From Pseudoselenomonas ruminantium (lineage in GTDB: Bacteria; Bacillota; Negativicutes; Selenomonadales; Selenomonadaceae), in contig NZ_FNJQ01000001.1 in the NCBI RefSeq assembly GCF_900104055.1, positions 124,001 through 188,000 on the forward strand: DNA of 64,000 nucleotides, written 5' to 3'. A program made the translations under genes and the position numbers. Position 1 is the stretch's first letter. Each line of letters opens with the position of its first letter. Shown here piece after piece: positions 55,578 through 64,000 of the stretch. The notes under the pieces were generated by a model. That model had not been told where the DNA came from, searched no databases, and saw nothing but the letters and a program-made list of their open reading frames with translations.

Positions 55578-57176
55578 TTAGGCTTGATGTGCCAATTGCT
55601 CTTCCAGCAAGGTCTCAAACCGTTCACGCACCTGCGGCACGGACAGGCCGATGATGATCTGCAAAGCACAGCCATTATGCACCAGCCCCCGGGCACCATG
55701 AGCCTCGAAGGTTTTGGCATCAGCCAGCAGGCTTTCGTCCTTCACGGTCACCCGCAAGCGGGTAGCGCAGTTGGTCACATCCACGATATTATCCGGACCG
55801 CCCAGATCTGCCAGGAAAGCAGCGGCTTCTTCTGCCAGGATATCCTTGCCCGCCTGTTGTTTGGCCTTGTAATCGGCCTTGGTATAGAGCTTGGCTTCAT
55901 CACCACTTCGCCCCGGTGTCTTGAGATCCAATTTGATGATCATCGTGCGGAAGACCACAAACCAGATGCAGGTGAAGATCAAACCGATGACAATCTGCGT
56001 CAGATAAGTTGGCCAATGGTTCTGAAACAAGGGAATCCAATCCTGGAAAATCGCACAGTCCAGAAGACCTCCGCCAAAATTACCCGTAACGCCAAAGGCG
56101 TACATGGTGGCAGCCAAGGTTCCGGCCAGCAGGGCATGCACCAAAAACAGCACCGGTGCCAGGAACAGGAACGTGAATTCCAGCGGCTCCGTGATGCCGC
56201 AGCAGACAGCCACAGCTGCTGCCGGGAAGACCAGGGCCCCAATCTTCTTCCGATTCTCCGGTCTGGCCGTGAAATAGATGGCCAGAGCAATACCTGGGCA
56301 GCCAAAGATCTTGCTCATGCCATGCAGGGCAAAGCCACCTTGGGGAAATAATTCGATCAAGGGTTTCGTCGAAGCGGCAAATTCCTGCAGATGCTGCAGC
56401 CAGTAAACCTGAATGCCATTATCCACCACGGCAGGGCCAAAGATAAAGGGAATATAGATGAAGTGATGGAGTCCGGTCGGAATCAGGATGCGCTCCAGGA
56501 AGGTATATACCCAGACGCCCGTCACACCGGCCCCCACCAAAAAGCCCTGCAAAGAGGCAATGGCCTGTTGGAACTGGGGCCAGACTACACAGAACAGCAG
56601 GGCAATGGGGAACATCAGCCAGAAACCGGCTACCACAACCAGCGAGGAGCCGCGGAAAATGCCCAGACTTTCCGGCAGATTCACATCAAAGAGTTTATCA
56701 TGGAGCCAGACTGCAATGGATGCAATCAGGATGGCCCCTACGATACCGGTATCCAAGGTCTTGATGGTTGCCACCATCGTCAGACCGGAACCAGTCACCG
56801 CCTCCTGGGCAAAATTCACGCCGAACTCCGGCCCATAAATGGAAAGCATGGCACTGATGAAATAGTTGAAGATGATATAGATCAGAAAGGATTCCATGCA
56901 GGCCCGGGCATTGTTTTTCCTGGCCAGACCAATGGGCAGACCAATAGCAAACAGCAAAGGCATCTGCCGGAAAACCGTCCAGGAACCTTCCTGAATGATA
57001 TACCAGAAGTTATACCACAGAGTGCCTTTCTCTGCTATAGGACCTAAAATCACAGGATTGGTACAGAGAATGGACACCGCAACAAAAATACCGAACACAC
57101 CGAACATGAGTACCGGCGTGAACATGGCACCGCCAAACCGCTGGACTTTCTGCATGACAATATCTTTTGAAATCAT
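55578..57176 (-). CDS. Alpha-glucoside-specific PTS permease, EIICB
   Basis: 532 residues. The EIIC domain (about 1-420) has some ten membrane segments and the glucose-family motif TGLHHFIYIPFIFGP and ITEPLEFTFLFLAPVLF. A cytoplasmic linker leads to the EIIB domain with its phospho-Cys in VDVTNCATRLRV. No EIIA domain is present, so a glucose-type EIIA must come from elsewhere. It imports and phosphorylates maltose-like or other alpha-glucosides at the 6-position; the next gene upstream encodes the matching 6-phospho-alpha-glucosidase. MalB/AglA-type naming would fit. Confidence 0.92.
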   Translation of the reverse strand: MISKDIVMQKVQRFGGAMFTPVLMFGVFGIFVAVSILCTNPVILGPIAEKGTLWYNFWYIIQEGSWTVFRQMPLLFAIGLPIGLARKNNARACMESFLIYIIFNYFISAMLSIYGPEFGVNFAQEAVTGSGLTMVATIKTLDTGIVGAILIASIAVWLHDKLFDVNLPESLGIFRGSSLVVVAGFWLMFPIALLFCVVWPQFQQAIASLQGFLVGAGVTGVWVYTFLERILIPTGLHHFIYIPFIFGPAVVDNGIQVYWLQHLQEFAASTKPLIELFPQGGFALHGMSKIFGCPGIALAIYFTARPENRKKIGALVFPAAAVAVCCGITEPLEFTFLFLAPVLFLVHALLAGTLAATMYAFGVTGNFGGGLLDCAIFQDWIPLFQNHWPTYLTQIVIGLIFTCIWFVVFRTMIIKLDLKTPGRSGDEAKLYTKADYKAKQQAGKDILAEEAAAFLADLGGPDNIVDVTNCATRLRVTVKDESLLADAKTFEAHGARGLVHNGCALQIIIGLSVPQVRERFETLLEEQLAHQA

Positions 57177-57274
57177 GGCAAGACTCTCCTATCTCATATA
57201 ATCCGGAAGCATCAGATACAACAAGGGAGACACAGGGCAGTGCCTGTGCCTCCCTCTTGTTTCCCCGCCGGTTC

Positions 57275-58753
<1,479 letters not shown>

Positions 58754-58763
58754 TCACGGGCGA

Positions 58764-58777
58764 TGTGATATATCACA
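58764..58777. promoter_or_regulatory. Perfect palindrome TGTGATATATCACA
   Basis: A 14-bp palindrome of Crp/Fnr type (four-base centre) about 97 bases upstream of the expected GH4 operon start, overlapping the rpiR stop codon. A Crp/Fnr regulator is encoded at 41388-42071. Confidence 0.45.
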
Positions 58778-59555
58778 CCCCGTCCTCATCCGTCGTATCG
58801 TCCTGTTCTGCCAGGAATTGCGTATAACTGATAAACCAGATCTCGACCAACAGGAAGAAGGCCAACATGGACTCATAGGGCTGTCCCAGCGCTGCGGGCA
58901 GCTCACGGGGAGTCACATAGAGATTTTCCGTACTGAGCCGGGCTAAGGGATTGCTCTGCAGCCGTGTCATGGATATCAGCGGCACTCCCTTGACATGCAA
59001 TGTTTTGGCAAAGTCTACCACCTGTTTCCCCTCACCGCTCAGAGAAATGATGATAAAGAGATCCTGCTTGCCCGCCTGCTCCATGATGGTACGAAATTCA
59101 TTATACCCCTGAACACTAAAGATATACTTGTTGGTATGCAGAAACAAGCGCGTCAGCTCATTGGCAATATTGCGCTGCACCAGCCCGGAAGCAAAGACAA
59201 AAACCCGTTGCGCCCGATACATCAGCTTGTTGACCTTCCAGAAGTCCTGCCTGGCTATCTCCTCCCCAATGCTTTTGCAGAGCGCCGTCGTGGCCTCGGC
59301 GATATTCTGGGAGGGCTTTTCCTGCGGCTTCACCTGCTCCAGCTTGAGCATCGCCTTCAAATCGCTGAAACCGTCAAAGCCCAGTTTCTTGGCAAAGCGC
59401 ATAATGGTCGTCCGGGACACATGACAGGCATCGGCCAGATCATAGATGGAAATATAGCAGCACTCCTGCATATGGGCGTAGATATAGCGCCAGACAATAA
59501 GGTCTGTATCATTCAAATGGCTCAGGTTATGATTGACCAGCTCTTCTAATTTCAT
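58773..59555 (-). CDS. RpiR-family transcriptional regulator
   Basis: 260 residues. The N-terminal helix-turn-helix (SIYDLADACHVSRTTIMRFA, then KKLGFDGFSDLK) is followed by a sugar isomerase (SIS) domain (VFVFASGLVQRNIANEL, IIISLSGEGKQVVDFA) that senses phosphorylated sugars. It lies just upstream of the GH4 and PTS genes on the same strand and most likely controls them, with a sugar phosphate as ligand. Confidence 0.93.
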   Translation of the reverse strand: MKLEELVNHNLSHLNDTDLIVWRYIYAHMQECCYISIYDLADACHVSRTTIMRFAKKLGFDGFSDLKAMLKLEQVKPQEKPSQNIAEATTALCKSIGEEIARQDFWKVNKLMYRAQRVFVFASGLVQRNIANELTRLFLHTNKYIFSVQGYNEFRTIMEQAGKQDLFIIISLSGEGKQVVDFAKTLHVKGVPLISMTRLQSNPLARLSTENLYVTPRELPAALGQPYESMLAFFLLVEIWFISYTQFLAEQDDTTDEDGV

Positions 59556-59584
59556 ACTGTTTGGTTCTCCCCTCCATAAAAATA

Positions 59585-59616
59585 AACTTCCTGAACTTAT
59601 TCTAGCACAGGAAGTT
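59585..59616 (-). terminator. Terminator of the small gene at 59.6 kb
   Basis: AACTTCCTG / CAGGAAGTT stem, loop with TTCTAGCA, followed on the minus strand by TATTTTTAT. Confidence 0.75.
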
Positions 59617-59628
59617 ATGATTTACTAT

Positions 59629-59907
59629 TCAGCTGGGGAGGTTTACCTTATCTTCGATCTCACTTAAATCCACCATTTCCCGATAAAACAGCGACTGGGT
59701 AGGTCGGGTAGACAACTCCAGACGATAGGCATTAGGAATGCCGATGCCTGCCTCATTGCCTGGACGAACCTCTTTGTCCATTTCCTTGCTCAGAACGTCT
59801 TTGAATGATTGCTTGTTCTTCTTATCCTCATTGTATCCTTCCTTGCGCTCGAAGGCACGGCCTTCAACGCCCTTGATGCGGGCTACACGCTCAATACGCT
59901 CCAGCAT
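59629..59907 (-). CDS. Small protein of unknown function
   Basis: 92 residues from the ATG at 59907, eight bases after AAAGGAGGTG; the longer frame begins inside the ribosome-site region. It is basic at the N-terminus (MLERIERVARIKGVEGRAFE), highly charged in the middle (GYNEDKKNKQSFKDVLSKEM) and ends in an acidic segment (MVDLSEIEDKVNLPS). No Cys, no membrane segment. It is flanked by the rpiR and mdh genes and has its own terminator. I do not recognise it with confidence; the KKKNQSFKDVL-like core is reminiscent of flagella-associated small proteins, but that is weak. Confidence 0.6.
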   Translation of the reverse strand: MLERIERVARIKGVEGRAFERKEGYNEDKKNKQSFKDVLSKEMDKEVRPGNEAGIGIPNAYRLELSTRPTQSLFYREMVDLSEIEDKVNLPS

Positions 59908-59991
59908 GACAGACACCTCCTTTGCCATAGACTTACTTGCTTACTTGATATATCGTATCATTTACGGCAAAGCTTAATAGTTTGCAAAAAT

Positions 59992-60018
59992 AAAAAAACT
60001 GCCTCCCGCAGGAGGCAG
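59992..60018 (-). terminator. Terminator of mdh
   Basis: CTGCCTCC / GGAGGCAG stem with a 4-nt loop and seven T on the minus strand. Confidence 0.9.
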
Positions 60019-60029
60019 CCATAATATTC

Positions 60030-60998
60030 TTATTTCAGTGCGTCACCGAGTTTGGAGTTGGTGTTGCGGGCAGCAGCTACGCTTTCATCAAACTTAGCTT
60101 TTTCGTCGCCTTCCAGCTTGTACTCCACGATTTTTTCCATGCCGTTCTTGCCGAGGATAACGGGAACGCCGATGCAGAGATCTTTTTCGCCGTATTCGCC
60201 ATCGAGGTATACGCAGCAGGGCATGAGCTTCTTAGCATCGAGAGCGATTGCCTCAACCATAGCAGCGGCAGCAGCGCCCGGAGCATACCAAGCGGAAGTG
60301 CCGAGGAGGCCAGTCAGCGTAGCGCCGCCAACCTTGGTCTGAGCAACAGCTTCATCCAGCTGTTCTTTCGTAAGGAGCTGGGTAACAGGAATGCCGCGAT
60401 AAGTAGCCAGGCTCGTCAGAGGAACCATGGTCTTGTCGCTGTGGCCGCCGATAACCGTGCCATCGATGTCGGTCGGAGTTGCCGGATAACCAGCTTCCTG
60501 CAGAGCCTTGGACAGGAAATAACGGAAACGGCTGCTGTCGAGCATACCGCCCTGACCGAGAACGCGGTTGCGCGGCAGCTTGGAATCTTTCAGCGTCAGG
60601 AACGTCATAGCGTCCATCGGGTTGGAGATGATGATGAAGATAGCGTTGGGAGAATATTTCAGCGCCTGGTCAACAACACCTTTGACGATCTTTGCATTTA
60701 CGCCGATGAGTTCTTCACGCGTCATGCCTGGTTTACGCGGCATACCGGAAGTAACAACCACAACATCGGAACCTTCCGTCGGTGCATAACCGTTCTCGTC
60801 ACCGATTTCAGCCGTAACGCCCGTTACCGTAGTGTCAAAATTCAGCAGATGTGCCGTCTGCATGATGTCCATTGCCTTACCTTCAGCAAAGCCCTTCTTG
60901 ATGTCCACGAGCATGACTTCGCTGCAGAAATTCTTTACTGCCAGCACATTTGCGACGGTAGCGCCAACGTTACCTGCACCAACAACTGTTACCTTCAT
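60030..60998 (-). CDS. mdh: Malate dehydrogenase (LDH-like type)
   Basis: 322 residues from ATG 60998 behind AAGGAGG; the longer frame runs through the promoter. The NAD site is VVGAGNVGATVANVL with the acidic VDIKKG stop. The substrate loop GMPRKPGMTRE carries the Arg pair typical of malate rather than lactate specificity. The catalytic His is in GGHSDKTMVPL. It interconverts malate and oxaloacetate, probably in the reductive route to fumarate and succinate or propionate common in this class. Confidence 0.93.
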   Translation of the reverse strand: MKVTVVGAGNVGATVANVLAVKNFCSEVMLVDIKKGFAEGKAMDIMQTAHLLNFDTTVTGVTAEIGDENGYAPTEGSDVVVVTSGMPRKPGMTREELIGVNAKIVKGVVDQALKYSPNAIFIIISNPMDAMTFLTLKDSKLPRNRVLGQGGMLDSSRFRYFLSKALQEAGYPATPTDIDGTVIGGHSDKTMVPLTSLATYRGIPVTQLLTKEQLDEAVAQTKVGGATLTGLLGTSAWYAPGAAAAAMVEAIALDAKKLMPCCVYLDGEYGEKDLCIGVPVILGKNGMEKIVEYKLEGDEKAKFDESVAAARNTNSKLGDALK

Positions 60999-61082
60999 AA
61001 TCAAAAGCCTCCTTAAAATTAGAAAGCGATTCTCCGAAACCAAACTACCATAATGGAAACCGCTTTCGGAATGCCAGGAATT

Positions 61083-61142
61083 ATGAATCACACTTATGAT
61101 TCATTACGTGATAATTATAACAAAGTAAGACGAAAAAATCAA
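61083..61142 (-). promoter_or_regulatory. mdh promoter with downstream inverted repeat
   Basis: TTGATT (61142-61137) and TATAAT (61119-61114) are 17 bases apart on the minus strand. ATGAATCA-N6-TGATTCAT (61083-61104) lies immediately downstream of the expected start, a typical repressor position. Confidence 0.6.
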
Positions 61143-61216
61143 TAAAAAGCGACAAATATTTTTATTATTTTTTATCTTATCATAAATCTATTTAATGGTC
61201 TTATGACCTGCTAACA

Positions 61217-61248
61217 AGAAAAATGACCGGTCAATCTGACCGGTCATT
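61217..61248 (-). terminator. Terminator of the rubredoxin gene, GACCGGTC family
   Basis: AATGACCGGTCA / TGACCGGTCATT, a 12-bp stem with a 3-nt loop, then five T on the minus strand. Confidence 0.88.
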
Positions 61249-61268
61249 CCCCTGCCTTAACAGCTGTT

Positions 61269-61427
61269 CTATTGTTCCTCAAACATATCCTTGCCCACAC
61301 CGCACAGAGGGCAGACAAAATCCTCCGGCAGGTCCGCAAAAGCTACACCCGGCGCCAGATCATACTCGCTGTCGCCCTTCTCCTCATCATAGATCCAGCC
61401 ACAAACCGTACAAACCCAAGTCTTCAT
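61269..61427 (-). CDS. Rubredoxin
   Basis: 52 residues, the normal length. The two iron-binding pairs are Cys6/Cys9 (KTWVCTVCGWIYDEE) and Cys39/Cys42 (DFVCPLCGVGKDMFEE). The single Fe(S-Cys)4 centre carries one electron, in anaerobes to rubredoxin:oxygen reductases or superoxide reductases. AGGAGGGC lies upstream of the ATG. It is monocistronic with its own terminator. The partner enzyme is not in the window. Confidence 0.97.
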   Translation of the reverse strand: MKTWVCTVCGWIYDEEKGDSEYDLAPGVAFADLPEDFVCPLCGVGKDMFEEQ

Positions 61428-61466
61428 AAACCAGCCCTCCTAAGCACCACAACCAATAAAGGTATA

Positions 61467-61576
61467 TCGTTGCCCGGCGCCCAAGGACGGGCGCCGGCGG
61501 ACGTAAATCACGTGATGTGATTTCAGTCCGCTGTTTCTTTGTGTACTTTTCTTTGCACCAAAGAAAAGTACACAAA
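61467..61576. repeat. Composite repeat of three consecutive palindromes
   Basis: In order: GGCGCCC-AAGGAC-GGGCGCC; a stem CGGAC..AAATCAC with GTGATTT..GTCCG; and the 18-bp perfect stem TTTGTGTACTTTTCTTTG (61538-61555) with CAAAGAAAAGTACACAAA (61559-61576). The region has no gene. It looks like an extragenic palindromic (REP or MITE-like) unit, and may help end transcription between the PHP gene and the rubredoxin gene. Confidence 0.7.
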
Positions 61577-61639
61577 CCTCTCTGCAACTTAATTAGGATT
61601 TTCTAGCTTGTCCAAGACAAATCCTGCCAATAGCAAAAA

Positions 61640-62503
61640 TTATTTCCCGAGTCTTTCCTTAATACCTCGAAAAAATTCATAAGGCACGGAAATATTTCCG
61701 TTTATCCCACTCCCCAACTCAATCTGCGGCCGGTTCGTCCCATGGAAATCCGTACCGCCTGTCGGCAGCAGATCATACTTCTGGATCATCTGTGCTGCAA
61801 ACGCTTCATCCTCAGCGGAATAATTGGGATAATACCGCTCCATCCCATCCAGCCCCAGCTGATGCAGTTCCAGGATAGCCTGCTCCTGCTGCTGGCGGTT
61901 ATCGAGGTTGCCCAAGCCGATATTCTTATGGAAATGCGCCAGCGACGTCACGCCGCCCGCCTTATGGATAAGCGGCAGGGCCTCTTCGGCCGTGATGCTG
62001 AAATTCAGCCCCAGTTCCACTGCGGCCGGATCGAGGTAATGATCCCAAAGCGGCTGCGCCCGGTCATACATATGCAGGGATACCAGATACCGCATGATGG
62101 CATAACGATCCATCAGCCCCTTATAGGCAAATTTTTCCACTTTTTCCCAACTGATATCCACACCCTTGCGGCGCACGAACTCGATGATATCCTCAATGCG
62201 GCCCTCCTTGATGGCCCGCACCTTCTTATACACGGTCTGAAAGGCCGCATGCTCCGGATCGAAGCCCAGGCATACCACATGGATCTTATGCCCTTTGAAA
62301 TCTGCTGTAAGCTCCATGCCATTGATGAATTCCACGCCTGCGTCCTGGGCCGCTGCGGCAGCGTCTTCCGTTCCCGCAATCACGTCATGGTCCGTCAGCG
62401 CAAACGCCGAAAGCCCCTGTTCCTTGGCATGGAAAGCTAATTCTGCCGGGGTAAAGCTGCCATCCGACACCAGCGAATGTACATGTAAATCAATCTTCTT
62501 CAT
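61640..62503 (-). CDS. PHP-domain phosphoesterase (nucleoside 3',5'-bisphosphate phosphatase-like)
   Basis: 287 residues. The PHP metal motifs are DLHVHSLVSDGSFTP, ALTDHDVIAG, NGMELTA, LAHFHKNIG and GTDFHGTNRP. The family includes YciV/RnaAM-like enzymes that remove the 3' phosphate of pAp or act as 5'-3' exonucleases on short RNA; which activity applies here cannot be told. GAGAGGAA is followed by ATGAATG, so the start is 62503. It is 27 bases downstream of... uvrC on the same strand, so they are probably co-transcribed. Confidence 0.9.
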   Translation of the reverse strand: MKKIDLHVHSLVSDGSFTPAELAFHAKEQGLSAFALTDHDVIAGTEDAAAAAQDAGVEFINGMELTADFKGHKIHVVCLGFDPEHAAFQTVYKKVRAIKEGRIEDIIEFVRRKGVDISWEKVEKFAYKGLMDRYAIMRYLVSLHMYDRAQPLWDHYLDPAAVELGLNFSITAEEALPLIHKAGGVTSLAHFHKNIGLGNLDNRQQQEQAILELHQLGLDGMERYYPNYSAEDEAFAAQMIQKYDLLPTGGTDFHGTNRPQIELGSGINGNISVPYEFFRGIKERLGK

Positions 62504-62530
62504 TCATTTCCTCTCAATCTATCATCAACA

Positions 62531-64000
62531 TCATTTGCCCCGCAGTTCCTTCTGCGCGGCAAAGAAATTAAACACAGCTTCTGCCGCAGGCTTATTCATC
62601 CCTGGTGCCTGCTGCAATTCTTCCAATGAAGCGGCTTTTATCTTATTGATACTACCGAAATGACTCCATAAGGCCTGCCGCCGTTTCGGTCCAATGCCCA
62701 CGATATGGTCGAGCACCGACACGAGATTGCGCTTGCCCCGCAATTTGCGGTGATAGGTGATGGCAAAGCGATGGGCCTCATCACGAATCCGCTGAATCAG
62801 ATAAAGCGCCTGGCTATGCCGCGGCAAGACCACAGGTTCAGGATTGCCTTCCGTGAACACCAGTTCAAACTGCTTGGCCAGCCCAACCACCGGCACCGTT
62901 TTATGCCCCGCCACATTGCGGATGATTTCCAGTGCCGACGAAAGCTGTCCCTTGCCGCCATCGATAATGATGAGGTCCGGCAGTTCCTCCTCCGGCAGAT
63001 CCACATAACGCCGGGTAGTAACCTCCCGCATAGACAGGAAATCATCCGGCTTGCCCTCGGTGCTCTGTATCTTGAAGCGCCGATAGTCCGATTTCTTCGG
63101 CAGGCCGCCTTCAAAGACCACCATGGAGGCCACCGTTTCGCTGCCCTGATTATGGGAGATATCGAAACATTCCATGCGGTCGGGCATCTTCGCCAGCCCC
63201 AGATAACGCCCCAATTCTTCCACCGCACCTAAGGTCTGGTCATTGGCCTGCTTGATGCGGGCGGCTTCATCGTGCAGGTATTTCTCCGCATTGCCTACGG
63301 CCATATCCACGATATCCTTTTTCGTGCCTCGCTGCGGCAGGATAAGCTGAACCTTGGCCTTCCGCTTCTTCTCCGACAGCCATGTTTCCAATAATTCCCG
63401 CTCCACCGCCGGCAATTCCATGGGCAACAGGATTTCCCGCGGAATAAAAGTCGCACGATGGTAATACTGCTGCAGGAAGGCCGCGAGTATTGCCCCATCG
63501 CTTTCGTCCTCACTGCCCTGCAGCAAGAAATGCTCGCGGCCAATCATCTTGCCCGCACGGATCATGAATACCTGCACTACCACGCCGATTTCCGAACGGG
63601 CAATGCCCACGGCATCCTGATCACCGGAACCTGTGACGATATTCTGCTTTTCCGCCACCTTACGCACGGCCAGCAACTGGTCACGCAGGCGGGCCGCCAC
63701 TTCAAAATTGAAGCTCTCCGCCGCCTGCTCCATGCGGAACTGCAATTCCTTCTCCACATCTTCCGTACGGCCTTCAAGGAACAGCAGCACCGCCTTGATC
63801 ATGGCATCATAATCAGCTTTTTCCACCTTACCCGCACAGGGAGCCAGGCATCTTTTGATATGATACTCCAGACAGGGACGTTCCTGCAAATGCTTGCAGG
63901 TGCGCAAAGGGAACAAACGCCGCAGGAGCTTCAGACTCTCATGTACCGCTGTCGCATTGGTATAGGGGCCAAAATATCTTGCACCATCCTTCAGGATGCG
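62531..64000 (-). CDS. uvrC: Excinuclease ABC subunit C (N-terminal part outside window)
   Basis: The frame is open to the window edge, beginning RILKDGARYFGPYTNATAVHE, so the start lies beyond 64000. Visible parts are the end of the GIY-YIG domain, the Cys-rich CLEYHIKRCLAPCAGKV, the UVR motif (EQAAESFNFEVAARLRDQL) that contacts UvrB, the RNase H-like endonuclease region (ECFDISHNQGSE, IIDGGKGQLSSAL, RDEAHRFAITYHR) and the C-terminal helix-hairpin-helix (VGIGPKRRQALWSHFGS, then APGMNKPAAEAVF). It makes both incisions in nucleotide excision repair. Confidence 0.96.
   Translation of the reverse strand, partial: RILKDGARYFGPYTNATAVHESLKLLRRLFPLRTCKHLQERPCLEYHIKRCLAPCAGKVEKADYDAMIKAVLLFLEGRTEDVEKELQFRMEQAAESFNFEVAARLRDQLLAVRKVAEKQNIVTGSGDQDAVGIARSEIGVVVQVFMIRAGKMIGREHFLLQGSEDESDGAILAAFLQQYYHRATFIPREILLPMELPAVERELLETWLSEKKRKAKVQLILPQRGTKKDIVDMAVGNAEKYLHDEAARIKQANDQTLGAVEELGRYLGLAKMPDRMECFDISHNQGSETVASMVVFEGGLPKKSDYRRFKIQSTEGKPDDFLSMREVTTRRYVDLPEEELPDLIIIDGGKGQLSSALEIIRNVAGHKTVPVVGLAKQFELVFTEGNPEPVVLPRHSQALYLIQRIRDEAHRFAITYHRKLRGKRNLVSVLDHIVGIGPKRRQALWSHFGSINKIKAASLEELQQAPGMNKPAAEAVFNFFAAQKELRGK

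Overview
The window looks like chromosomal DNA of a Gram-negative-type Firmicute of the class Negativicutes, probably a Selenomonas-like member of the Selenomonadaceae. This is inference from gene content. The housekeeping genes and their neighbourhoods are Firmicute-like (rpoD-dnaG-dgt, rplM-rpsI, birA-coaX-dusB, ispE-GntR-glmU-prs, CoaX-type pantothenate kinase). An outer membrane is nevertheless implied by a CpaC/RcpA secretin and by periplasmic or Tat-type exported proteins. Protein-coding sequence is moderately GC-rich with clearly AT-rich patches, and strong AGGAGG-like ribosome binding sites and TTG starts are frequent.

Layout. 1-9100: the end of a hybrid histidine kinase, an NhaC antiporter, a solitary GspE/PilB-like ATPase, an AraC regulator with a TVP38-type membrane protein and a Tat-exported phosphatase, then CorA. 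9100-13300: a dCache chemoreceptor, tmRNA (ssrA), periplasmic asparaginase and a deleted DUF1703-type ATPase pseudogene. 13300-23600: a Tad/Flp pilus locus on the minus strand (cpaB, cpaC, two CpaE-like ATPases, tadB, flp, tadE, cpaF/tadA, tadC, tadG). It has no prepilin peptidase in view. 23900-28000: cell-wall and secreted proteins (NlpC/P60, polysaccharide deacetylase, a duplicated-module secreted protein), trpF and small unknown genes. 27900-31400: nadABC with a promoter-operator. 31500-37000: rplM-rpsI, rpoD, dnaG, dgt. 36800-40000: dhaKLM with a coupled nitroreductase, and a universal stress protein. 40100-41400: tRNA-Pro(CGG), thioredoxin, and a roughly 600-bp nested inverted-repeat element with no convincing gene. 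41400-50500: a Crp/Fnr regulator, then a long minus-strand housekeeping run from birA to prs. 50600-59600: clpB with a symmetrical operator shared with a divergent TPR protein, nagB-tadA, and an alpha-glucoside PTS, GH4 glucosidase and RpiR operon. 59600-64000: malate dehydrogenase, a 52-residue rubredoxin, a composite palindromic repeat, a PHP phosphoesterase and the 3' part of uvrC.

How it works together. The visible physiology is anaerobic and fermentative: PTS uptake of alpha-glucosides split by an NAD/metal-dependent GH4 enzyme, PTS-driven dihydroxyacetone phosphorylation, malate dehydrogenase, rubredoxin, de novo NAD synthesis and sodium/proton exchange. Surface behaviour is represented by the Tad pilus and the chemoreceptor.

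The most unusual signals are non-coding. They are a dispersed family of terminator hairpins built from the palindrome GACCGGTC, the large nested inverted repeat at 40774-41373, a three-palindrome repeat near 61.5 kb, and inverted repeats sitting just downstream of several predicted promoters. Among proteins, the pairing of a complete receiver-CpaE with a second CpaE-like ATPase lacking the signature lysine is the best candidate for uncharacterised biology. All calls come from reading the sequence; no database search was run.
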